This document shows positions 5,856-11,468 of a stretch of 11,468 nt of DNA, piece by piece (within the stretch, counting starts at the first letter, position 1; each line of letters opens with the position of its first letter). The DNA is taken from NCBI GenBank assembly GCA_947178015.1, contig CAMWWW010000042.1, forward strand, positions 1-11,468. Reading direction: 5' to 3'. Below the pieces are notes generated by a model. The model made no database searches, was not told the origin of the DNA, and saw nothing but the letters and a program-made list of their open reading frames with translations. This DNA is from an uncultured Clostridia bacterium. Its GTDB lineage: Bacteria > Bacillota > Clostridia > Lachnospirales > Lachnospiraceae. The position numbers and the translations under genes are program-made.

Positions 5856-7520
5856 TTAGGATCTCTCTACTGGAACCATCCCTCCTGTCGCTGGCGTAAG
5901 AAACAATGGAACCACCATATCTCCCTCCAAGTATTTCAATGACAACACGGTTCCATCTTTACTAATTAAATAGCCATAATAGACATCCTCACCGCTCCCA
6001 AATTTTATGCCATAAGGAGAACACATTCCCTCCCTTTCTATTTCTCCTCTGTCAATATAGCATGGTTCATAAAGCTCGATCCCTTCCAGAGAGTAACTCC
6101 TTTTTGTCAGCTTATGCTGAAAGACATCATACACATACATGATTTCTTTTCCATTTGGATGAAGATAAACCTTGCTTCCATCTTCAGCAACCCGAACCTC
6201 ACAATATTCATCCCCCTGCGTATTATCACAGCCAATCGCCTTCAAATCCACTGCCCCTACGATTCCCTTCGGCGCATACTGACTCTCTCTCTGAGAATCT
6301 TTATCCGAATCCGTTTTCTTATTCAAGGGTACCATGCCTTCTATTTCCATGGAATAGACATATAGCCCAAAATAACCATGAAAAATAAGTAATCCATTTT
6401 CCGCATAATCCAAAATTGCATCATCTGCTCCCAGAGGCATATCGCTCGTGATCTGTGGTGCTACAATCTCAACCTCAGTAATCTCCTCCTCCGGTAAATA
6501 TTGTGTTGTCTTTTCCTCCGCTTGTTTACTCGATGTAAGCTGAGATGTTTCCTCATACGTCTCTTTTGAATCTGCTGCTTCTGGATTTGTCAACAACCCT
6601 ATCACCAATGCCCCTGTCACTGCCAATGCAAATATCCCTGTTATAATTCTTGGTTTTTTATAGCTCATAATATTCGCCACCCTCCCTTTTATATTTCCTT
6701 TCCCAAATGCCAGCGGAATCCTGCCAACCGATCTTTCTCCTGTTGATAATTGAAGCAGCGTCTGTGCATAACCGCTGCATGAGTCAGCTCCAAGCTTCTC
6801 CATCACGGCTTCATCGCAGGACATCTCCATGTCATTTTCCAGACATAGAAATGCCACCCACGCAAGGGGATGAAACCAATAAACAACGGTAATAACAAAA
6901 GCTATGATTTTATATAAACTGTCCCGCCTTCTTATATGCATCTGCTCATGTGCAAGTACATATTCCAGCTCTTTCCCTTCTATATAGGAAGGAATATAAA
7001 TCTTCGGCCTTATCCATCCCAAAACAAAAGGCATATGGATCTGATCTGCCAAATATACATTATCCTTTAGGCAAATATGAATACGCAGCTTCCAAATCAA
7101 TAAACTCCATACATAGATATTATATAAAAGCAGAACAAAAATCCCTGCCGCCCAGATATAACTCCCAATATGGACCAGAAGCTGCGATAAATCGACATAC
7201 TGCTCTGATGCAGGTCCAAACAACATGGTATCCAACTGCCTAAAGCCAAAGGCTCTTATCGGCTCCTGTCCAATCGGCTCTTCTATTATCCTCTCAAGTA
7301 CCGCCCTTTGTAGAATCATACTTTTTTTAGGAAGCAGACTGAATATACTTTGTATGGAAAATGGACAACAAAACCGAAGAAATGGAATAATCCAAAGAAT
7401 ACATGTATATTTCCTTGGCACTCTAAGCCATATAAAAACCCAACGTGCCAGCAAAACAAAACCGACTGCAAATCCAGCGGGAAGGCTCATATGAAGTATC
7501 TGAATAAAAAGCTTTTCCAT
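5856..7520 (-). CDS. M56-family (BlaR1/MecR1-type) membrane sensor metalloprotease
   Basis: In the BlaR1/MecR1 paradigm such a protein senses an envelope signal and triggers cleavage or inactivation of its BlaI-type partner. In the 554-aa protein, hydrophobic segments at about 12-32, 38-62 and 120-142 precede the zinc-protease core, which has HEQMH (191-195) and the third zinc ligand in EMSCDEAV (Glu232). Another hydrophobic stretch (202-226) and a membrane anchor (292-310) follow. Residues 311-554 should lie outside the cell. They show no Ser-x-x-Lys penicillin-binding motif; instead they look beta-rich, with repeated Gly/Tyr strands and four cysteines. The ligand is therefore probably not a beta-lactam. 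The start at 7520 has GGAG 5 bases upstream, and only 8 bases separate it from the repressor gene, so the two are co-expressed. Confidence 0.9.
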   Translation of the reverse strand: MEKLFIQILHMSLPAGFAVGFVLLARWVFIWLRVPRKYTCILWIIPFLRFCCPFSIQSIFSLLPKKSMILQRAVLERIIEEPIGQEPIRAFGFRQLDTMLFGPASEQYVDLSQLLVHIGSYIWAAGIFVLLLYNIYVWSLLIWKLRIHICLKDNVYLADQIHMPFVLGWIRPKIYIPSYIEGKELEYVLAHEQMHIRRRDSLYKIIAFVITVVYWFHPLAWVAFLCLENDMEMSCDEAVMEKLGADSCSGYAQTLLQLSTGERSVGRIPLAFGKGNIKGRVANIMSYKKPRIITGIFALAVTGALVIGLLTNPEAADSKETYEETSQLTSSKQAEEKTTQYLPEEEITEVEIVAPQITSDMPLGADDAILDYAENGLLIFHGYFGLYVYSMEIEGMVPLNKKTDSDKDSQRESQYAPKGIVGAVDLKAIGCDNTQGDEYCEVRVAEDGSKVYLHPNGKEIMYVYDVFQHKLTKRSYSLEGIELYEPCYIDRGEIEREGMCSPYGIKFGSGEDVYYGYLISKDGTVLSLKYLEGDMVVPLFLTPATGGMVPVERS

Positions 7521-7528
7521 CTTTGCTC

Positions 7529-7924
7529 CTATCTGTTATCCTTCTTACTCCTGCATGGTCTTTTTTCTGTTGCTTTTTTATTAATAATATCTTGTATCTG
7601 CGCAATTTCATTGTCACTTAACTGCCTTCTTGATGTAAAAGCGGCAAGAAAACTTGGCAGAGATCCTCCAAAAGATCGCTCCACATAATTTTCACTTTGT
7701 CTAGCATAAAACTCTTCCTTTGAAATTAATACAATCACCGTTCCATCCTGATTTTGAAAAATACCTCTCTCACTTAATTTCTTAAGCACAGTGTAAGTTG
7801 TCGTTCGCTTCCAGCCAAGCTTCTCTTCACACAGTTTTATCAGTTTTCCTGTCGTAAGCGGCGCATGTTCCCAGACAATATCTGCAAATCTTCCCTCCAC
7901 CAGCCCAAGACTGTATTCCTCCAT
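7529..7924 (-). CDS. BlaI/MecI/CopY-family transcriptional repressor
   Basis: This is a winged-helix dimeric repressor expected to hold the operon off until the M56 protease is triggered. In the 131-aa protein, residues 6-70 form the DNA-binding domain (GRFADIVWEHAPLTTGKLIK, then the recognition helix in GWKRTTTYTVLKKLSERG at 37-54, and a wing). The C-terminal half (90-117) is the helical dimerisation part. Length and motif order fit the family. AAAGGAGG precedes the ATG at 7924 by 6 bases. It is the first gene of a repressor, sensor protease and PAP2 phosphatase operon. The GTCTA-N7-TAGAC dyads over the promoter are the likely operators and imply autoregulation. Confidence 0.9.
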   Translation of the reverse strand: MEEYSLGLVEGRFADIVWEHAPLTTGKLIKLCEEKLGWKRTTTYTVLKKLSERGIFQNQDGTVIVLISKEEFYARQSENYVERSFGGSLPSFLAAFTSRRQLSDNEIAQIQDIINKKATEKRPCRSKKDNR

Positions 7925-8036
7925 TAGACGCCTCCTTTCTCTCCTTTAAGAACTTCGATTCAGACATTTACAGAGAATATTGGTTATATCCTCTAAAATA
8001 ATATGTCAGAACAATGATATTTGAATAGAAAATAAA

Positions 8037-8090
8037 ATGTCTATATATAGTAGACATCTTTAGTCTATCATATATAGACAATATTGTCAA
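8037..8090 (-). promoter_or_regulatory. BlaI-type operator/promoter region
   Basis: On the minus strand TTGACA (8090-8085) is a perfect -35. At 17 bases spacing lies TAGACT (8067-8062), a 4/6 match to the -10. Three dyads overlap it: palindrome GACAATATTGTC (8077-8088) on the -35; GTCTA-N7-TAGAC (8063-8079) on the -10; and ATGTCTA-N7-TAGACAT (8037-8057) over the start site. The two N7 dyads have centres 24 bp apart, about two helical turns, fitting cooperative binding of repressor dimers. A leader of about 130 bases follows to the repressor ATG. Confidence 0.65.
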
Positions 8091-8094
8091 TTTT

Positions 8095-8133
8095 AAAAAA
8101 TCGAGTAGGGGAAACTTGACTTTCCCCTACTCG
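8095..8133 (-). terminator. Intrinsic terminator, minus strand
   Basis: CGAGTAGGGGAAA (8102-8114) and TTTCCCCTACTCG (8121-8133) form a perfect 13-bp stem with a 6-base loop. On the minus strand it is followed by A and then six Ts (8100-8095), a classical intrinsic terminator. It would end transcription coming from the MFS gene or from the region after it, and insulates the operon promoter that begins 5 bases later. No T-run follows on the plus strand. Confidence 0.9.
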
Positions 8134-8310
8134 CGCGACTCATGCGCCGCTTTAACGGCTTATTTGCTCTTATATTTCTTCTGATAGTCATTCCTCTATC
8201 ATATCTGTTATCGCTCGCTTTTTATCTTCAAATTGTATTGTTCAACCTATGACTGTTTCGCATACCAAATCCTCTTGCATAATTACATCGTCTGATCTAC
8301 AATATAATTA
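8134..8310. other. Intergenic stretch, possibly a decayed coding remnant
   Basis: I see no intact gene here. On the minus strand, one frame from 8280 reads MQEDLVCETVIG, stop, then TIQFEDKKRAITDMIEE, stop, then LSEEI and EQISR. This looks protein-like across several in-frame stops and may be the tail of a degraded gene. A small hairpin (GCCG-CTTTAA-CGGC) is also present near 8150. Weak evidence only. Confidence 0.2.
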
Positions 8311-8402
8311 GCATCAGTTCTGGGAGGAGTACAGTTTTGCTGTATCGCCAGTGTCTCGGTTCACACATAGAATATCCCGGAGGAACACTTGGCGGCTGAT
8401 GC
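8311..8402. ncRNA. Unidentified structured element, three-way junction
   Basis: GCATCAG (8311-8317) pairs with CTGATGC (8396-8402). Inside are a hairpin TACAG-TTTTG-CTGTA (8330-8344) and a longer arm, CGCCA+GTGT (8346-8354) with ACAC+T+TGGCG (8385-8394), extended by CTCGG with CCGGAG. Together these make a closed three-way junction of 92 nt. On the plus strand a TATAAT (8303-8308) precedes it and a T-rich tract (8403-8428) follows, fitting a small transcript antisense to the MFS 3' end. On the minus strand it would be the 3' UTR of the MFS gene. It does not resemble tRNA, SRP RNA, 6S RNA or a riboswitch I know. Confidence 0.45.
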
Positions 8403-8417
8403 TATTTTCTTTTTCTT

Positions 8418-9611
8418 TTATTTTTCTAAAACCGCTTTTTTATTCTTTAGTACCGTTATCCCTGCTAATATAATAATAGGAAATATCAAAGCAAATGCGA
8501 TTCCCATTTTTAATCGATCTTCGTTTGCACTGGCAATTATCCCCACCACTGTAGGTCCGGCTGAGCATCCTATATCTCCTGCAAGCGCCATCAACGCATA
8601 CATTGCTGTCCCAGCAGCGGGAAGATGCAGTGCTGCCATACTAAACGTGCCCGGCCAAAATATTCCTACCGAAAATCCACATAAAGCACATCCCGTCAGA
8701 TTGATAATAGGATTGGGGGCAAATACTGCTAACAGATAACAGATAATACAGAGTACAGCACTTCCCATCATCATCTTTTTTAATGGAATTATATCACTGT
8801 ATTTTCCATAAATTGCCCTCGATGTTCCCATCAGCAATGCAAACATACAAGGACCTGCCAAATCTCCAATCGTTTTCGATACTTGAAGAGCCGATTCTGC
8901 GAAGGAAGATGCCCACTGGCTCATTGCCTGTTCTGATGCGCCAGCGCAGATCATAATCACCATTAACAGCCAAAATACCTTCTGGCTAAGCAAACCTTTC
9001 AGCGATAGCCTTTCCTGACCATCTGCAATTGGATATATCGGTACCATAAGAAAATATATGCTGTTTGCAAGAGGTATCATGGCCCAAAGAAATGCCATCA
9101 CTCTCCAATTTTCTACCCCTATTATAGCAAAGAAAATGGTTGAGAGCACGACCACACCAACGTGTCCCCAACAATAAAAGGAATGAAGTAAGCTCATTGC
9201 TGCTTCCTTTTTCTTAGTCGGACATGCCTCGACGATCGGGCTTATCAATACTTCGATAATTCCGCCTCCTATTGCGTAAATAACAACAGCTAGTAATAGA
9301 CCTATGTACGCATTTCTACATATAGACGGCAGTACCGCCAGCCCAATAAGCCCTGCCGCTGCTAAAATATGAGCTGCCATTACCGAGATTCTGTAGCCTA
9401 CTCGATCAATAAGCTTTGCAGACAGCAGATCCGTTAAAAGCTGCGTGGCAAAATTAATGGTGGTAATTAGCGTAATTTTATCCAAAGTTAATTGATAGGT
9501 TGCAGCAAATGTTAAAAATAAAAGCGGTGCGAAATTATTGACGATTGCTTGTGTAATGTAGCCAATATAACTGGCATAGATGGTGTGTTCATAACTTTTT
9601 AGGCGCCTCAT
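8418..9611 (-). CDS. MFS transporter, sugar/fucose-permease-like
   Basis: This is a 397-aa major facilitator permease of the cytoplasmic membrane, with about twelve hydrophobic segments spread over its length. The motif A-like loop between helices 2 and 3 is present (DLLSAKLIDRVGYR, 61-74, with Asp69, Arg70, Gly72 and Arg74). A second copy in the C-terminal half (SRAIYGKYSDIIPLKKMM) supports the usual internal duplication. The overall pattern recalls fucose-permease-like sugar MFS proteins, but the substrate cannot be assigned. The start at 9611 has AGGGAGG four bases upstream, and TAA is at 8420-8418. It is monocistronic by layout: its own promoter at 9685-9713 and terminator at 8095-8133. 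The 3' untranslated stretch of nearly 300 bases is unusually long and includes the three-way-junction element. Confidence 0.88.
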   Translation of the reverse strand: MRRLKSYEHTIYASYIGYITQAIVNNFAPLLFLTFAATYQLTLDKITLITTINFATQLLTDLLSAKLIDRVGYRISVMAAHILAAAGLIGLAVLPSICRNAYIGLLLAVVIYAIGGGIIEVLISPIVEACPTKKKEAAMSLLHSFYCWGHVGVVVLSTIFFAIIGVENWRVMAFLWAMIPLANSIYFLMVPIYPIADGQERLSLKGLLSQKVFWLLMVIMICAGASEQAMSQWASSFAESALQVSKTIGDLAGPCMFALLMGTSRAIYGKYSDIIPLKKMMMGSAVLCIICYLLAVFAPNPIINLTGCALCGFSVGIFWPGTFSMAALHLPAAGTAMYALMALAGDIGCSAGPTVVGIIASANEDRLKMGIAFALIFPIIILAGITVLKNKKAVLEK

Positions 9612-9684
9612 AAAACCTCCCTGTAATAAATAATTGTTGTTCTATTTCTGCTTGCTTTATGTCTTATTTGGGCATTTTATCGGT

Positions 9685-9713
9685 ATTATAGCACCTAGAG
9701 GATGAGATGACAA
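9685..9713 (-). promoter_or_regulatory. Sigma-A promoter with extended -10 for the MFS gene
   Basis: On the minus strand TTGTCA (9713-9708), 17 bases, then TATAAT (9690-9685), preceded by TGC, gives both a 5/6 -35 and an extended -10. Transcription should begin near 9678, leaving a leader of about 67 bases. This is the best promoter in the window. Confidence 0.8.
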
Positions 9714-9754
9714 TAGGGGGATTTTGTGTCTTTGTAATCCACACTGATACCACG

Positions 9755-9850
9755 TAACAGGGAGACAGGTTATTATATACTACGGATATCAGTTTTATGG
9801 GTATTTTTTTATATTATATATTTGTAATTGTTATTCTATTCTCCCTGTTA
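9755..9850. repeat. 11-bp inverted repeat flanking an AT-rich 74-bp segment
   Basis: TAACAGGGAGA (9755-9765) and TCTCCCTGTTA (9840-9850) are perfect inverted copies around 74 very AT-rich bases. They lie between the MFS promoter and the 3' end of the resolvase gene. Candidate roles are recombination sites for the adjacent serine recombinase or a chance repeat. The repeats are shorter than classical 26-bp invertase sites, and no good promoter is seen inside. Nothing else was recognised in 9714-9924. Confidence 0.4.
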
Positions 9851-9924
9851 ATCATGTGATTTTATTAATTCAGATATAAGAATTTTAAGACAATGAATTA
9901 GATATTACTTTATTTCCAAATTTC

Positions 9925-10533
9925 CTATCCGACTTCTGATTTCGTGCTGCCGGCTTTATCATAAAATGTACTCTCCGCCAAACCACATTGCTTGGCCGCC
10001 TCTTTCATAGTTAATTCTTTGTTCCTCCATCTAATACATACCGCTTGAAAATTATCTGGTAATGGTATCTTTGGTCTTCCAAACTGAATTCCTCTCTGCC
10101 TAGCTGCCAGAATTCCTTCCGCTTGCCTTTGTCTGATAAACTGTCGTTCATTTTCAGCCACAAAGCTTAATAATTGAAGTACGATATCACTCAAAAAGGT
10201 TCCTAGCAGATCCTTTCCCCTCCTTGTGTCTAAAAGAGGCATATCCAACACCACAATATCAGCCTGTTTTTCTTTGGTTATCATATGCCATTGTTCAATA
10301 ATATCATTATAATTCCTACCAAGCCGGTCAATCGACTTTATGTATACAACAGCACCTTTTGTAAGAATAGAAAGTAGGTTTAGATAAGCAGGCCGGTCAA
10401 AATCTTTGCCGGACTGCTTGTCTATATAAATATGCTCTGTAGAAATACCAACCTCCTGCATGGCGAGTATTTGACGATCTTCGTTTTGATATTTGCTGCT
10501 GACTCTTACGTAGCCGTATATTCTGTGGTTCAT
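9925..10533 (-). CDS. Small serine recombinase (resolvase/invertase family)
   Basis: This is a 202-aa site-specific recombinase of the gamma-delta/Hin class, which resolves or inverts DNA between short sites. The catalytic domain starts GYVRVS, with Ser12 as nucleophile and Arg10. The conserved SIDRLGR (67-73) supplies further active-site arginines. A long helix ERQFIRQRQAEGILAARQRG (129-148) and GRPK lead into the C-terminal helix-turn-helix (LTMKEAAKQCGLAESTFYDK, 174-193). Length is typical and all key residues are present, so it is likely functional. The ATG at 10533 has no ribosome binding site at a normal distance (AAAGGAG lies 15 bases away); instead it overlaps the stop codon of a short upstream ORF (ATGA), indicating translational coupling. 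No transposase is nearby, so it could be a solitary invertase or a remnant of a mobile element. Confidence 0.9.
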   Translation of the reverse strand: MNHRIYGYVRVSSKYQNEDRQILAMQEVGISTEHIYIDKQSGKDFDRPAYLNLLSILTKGAVVYIKSIDRLGRNYNDIIEQWHMITKEKQADIVVLDMPLLDTRRGKDLLGTFLSDIVLQLLSFVAENERQFIRQRQAEGILAARQRGIQFGRPKIPLPDNFQAVCIRWRNKELTMKEAAKQCGLAESTFYDKAGSTKSEVG

Positions 10534-10601
10534 GGGAAATATATCGCACTCCTTTGGATATTTTCACTTTTTCTTATACATTCTATCACCTTAATTAACA
10601 T
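10530..10601 (-). CDS. Short leader ORF (23 aa) coupled to the resolvase
   Basis: The ATG at 10601 opens MLIKVIECIRKSENIQRSA, ending IYFP, with its TGA overlapping the resolvase ATG in the sequence ATGA. GGTGAGG sits just upstream of this ATG. An in-frame ATG at 10622 would add seven residues but lacks a ribosome binding site. The overlap explains why the resolvase has no well-placed site of its own: ribosomes ending here can restart. The peptide resembles nothing I know. It may act only as a translation primer, or be the remnant of a larger protein. Confidence 0.5.
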   Translation of the reverse strand: MLIKVIECIRKSENIQRSAIYFP

Positions 10602-10876
10602 ATCCTCACCACCCTTTAACATCAAACTTAAATACTGTAAAGCACACATCTAAAACGTCATAATCTAATCTAAAAAACTATTCACTCACAACATACATCC
10701 TTTTCCTCATACAGATAAACAATTTTTTTACAAGTTCAGATTTATCAGTTCATGACACAATTAACACCTGTTTTCTTACATTATTATATCTTATTAATTG
10801 TTCTTGATACAATTTTTAAAAATATAATATAGAAATTTACAAATATTCAGATAATATAATTTCCAAAAGCAAAGTT
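10602..10876. other. AT-rich intergenic leader region
   Basis: This gap between the HAD phosphatase and the resolvase leader ORF is very AT-rich. It holds the putative promoter at 10783-10812 and a leader of about 175 bases with no clear hairpin. There is no convincing terminator after the phosphatase stop codon and no further gene that I can support. Confidence 0.5.
10783..10812 (-). promoter_or_regulatory. Putative promoter for the leader ORF and resolvase
   Basis: On the minus strand TTGTAT (10812-10807), 18 bases, then TATAAT (10788-10783). The -10 is perfect and the -35 matches 4 of 6. In such AT-rich DNA chance matches are common, so confidence is moderate. Confidence 0.45.
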
Positions 10877-11374
10877 TTATCTGACAATATATTCAATAAA
10901 ATCTCTTACAGCTCCATTACCACCATTTTTATCAGAAATAAAATCTGCAATCGCCTGAACATCTTTAACAGCATCTGCAGGACATCCAACAATACCTCCC
11001 TGTTTTTTTACAGATTCCATGCATTGCAAATCAATAATATCATCACCAATATATGCAACATTCTCTAGTTTATATTCTGAATTATTATTTTCTGAATATT
11101 TTTTAAGTACTCTCAAAAGACAACCAAGCTTATCTCTTTCTCCCTGGTATAATTCTTTAATTCCAAGCTCGCTACACCTATTTTTCAAAACTTTCCCCAT
11201 TCTTGCAGTAATTATTACTGGAATTATATTATATCGTGGAAGAATATCATGTATACCACATCCATCTTTTATATCAAATGCTTTAAATAATTCCCCAGAT
11301 TCTCCCATATATACCTTACCATCTGTAAGTGTTCCATCTACATCCAAAACAAGAAAATCAATCTGTCTTCTCAT
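10877..11374 (-). CDS. KdsC/YrbI-like HAD-family sugar-acid phosphatase
   Basis: This is a 165-aa HAD phosphatase of the capless C0 class. Characterised members dephosphorylate KDO 8-phosphate (KdsC) or related nonulosonate 9-phosphates, a step before CMP activation of an acidic surface sugar. All four HAD motifs are visible: DVDGTLTDG (11-19, nucleophile Asp11 and acid/base Asp13), Thr56 in VIITARMG, Lys82 in GERDK, and GDDIID (110-115). The length matches stand-alone KdsC. KDO itself is rare in Gram-positives, so a sialic, legionaminic, pseudaminic or other capsular sugar is more likely. The start at 11374 overlaps the end of the upstream partial frame by 17 bases, and no promoter is seen, so it is probably the last gene of an operon that extends beyond the window. 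It is very AT-rich compared with the genes left of 9600. Confidence 0.88.
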   Translation of the reverse strand: MRRQIDFLVLDVDGTLTDGKVYMGESGELFKAFDIKDGCGIHDILPRYNIIPVIITARMGKVLKNRCSELGIKELYQGERDKLGCLLRVLKKYSENNNSEYKLENVAYIGDDIIDLQCMESVKKQGGIVGCPADAVKDVQAIADFISDKNGGNGAVRDFIEYIVR

Positions 11375-11468
11375 TTACACTCTGCCTTTCTTTTATAAAA
11401 CTTTCCACAAAAAACAGTCTCAAATATAAAGGATAACACTTTCTTATTTTAACCTGCTCAATTACACT
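11358..11468 (-). CDS. C-terminal tail of an upstream gene (partial, cut by window edge)
   Basis: One minus-strand frame is open from the window edge for 36 codons to a TGA at 11360-11358, reading SVIEQVKIRKCYPLYLRLFF, then VESFIKERQSVNEKTD. It overlaps the first codons of the HAD gene by 17 bases, which is common between operon partners. In such AT-rich DNA, 36 codons without a stop are unlikely but not impossible by chance. No family is recognisable from this tail. Confidence 0.4.
   Translation of the reverse strand, partial: SVIEQVKIRKCYPLYLRLFFVESFIKERQSVNEKTD

Noticed and set aside
5856..6600. Penicillin-binding sensor domain at the C-terminus of the M56 protein
   Set aside because: No Ser-x-x-Lys, Ser-x-Asn or Lys-Thr-Gly motif is present in residues 311-554.
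8311..8402. tRNA gene (7-bp acceptor-like stem and a GGTTC string)
   Set aside because: The arm order, lengths and the distance from the GGTTC string to the closing stem do not fit a cloverleaf, and no CCA or standard anticodon arm is seen.
8389..8739. Plus-strand open frame opposite the end of the MFS gene
   Set aside because: It is antisense to clear transmembrane coding sequence, and has no ribosome binding site or recognisable product.
9766..9839. Invertible promoter between the 11-bp inverted repeats
   Set aside because: A TATAAT is present on the minus strand (9777-9772), but no acceptable -35 lies at 16-18 bases, and the MFS gene already has its own strong promoter outside the repeats.
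10678..10698. Six-codon minus-strand ORF (MYVVSE) behind a GAGG-like site
   Set aside because: Too short to support without conservation, and not linked to any attenuator hairpin.

Overview
The window looks like the chromosome of a spore-forming, low-GC Gram-positive anaerobe of class Clostridia, most likely Lachnospiraceae. This rests on remembered family resemblance (a SpoIID/peptidoglycan-binding spore-type protein, BlaI-M56 pairs, a SARP regulator, a charged coiled-coil protein), on strong AGGAGG-type ribosome binding sites and on sigma-A-like promoters. No species can be named from sequence alone.

Left edge (1 to about 1950): the right-hand end of an integrated element. A large serine recombinase (50-1525) runs up to a junction at about 1560. 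Immediately beyond lies the in-frame 3' third of a SpoIID-like/peptidoglycan-binding gene whose 5' two thirds are missing. This is the geometry of sporulation genes split by excisable elements (sigK/skin, spsM/SPbeta) and is the most interesting feature of the window. Whether excision restores the gene cannot be decided here, because the left end of the element is outside the window.

Core block (2000-5300): a promoter at 2029-2057 drives a sugar-nucleotidyltransferase-like gene, followed by a SARP/BTAD regulator with a degenerate GGDEF-like tail. They converge, with a 6-base overlap, on an unknown coiled-coil gene on the minus strand. That gene has its own promoter and a leader whose two ends can pair.

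Minus-strand operon (5305-7924): BlaI-type repressor, M56 (BlaR1-type) membrane sensor protease and PAP2 phosphatase, tightly packed behind a promoter studded with GTCTA-N7-TAGAC dyads. No beta-lactamase is present and the sensor lacks a penicillin-binding motif, so this reads as an envelope-stress circuit acting on a lipid phosphatase.

Accessory-looking right part (8100-11468): a strong minus-strand terminator, an unidentified 92-nt element that folds as a three-way junction, an MFS permease with a near-consensus promoter, and a small serine resolvase/invertase beside an 11-bp inverted repeat. The resolvase is coupled by an ATGA overlap to a 23-codon leader ORF. Beyond about 10530 the base composition becomes very AT-rich and the window ends in a KdsC-like HAD phosphatase plus the tail of an upstream gene, probably the end of a surface-sugar locus. 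A recombinase at each end and the composition shift suggest a plastic chromosomal region.
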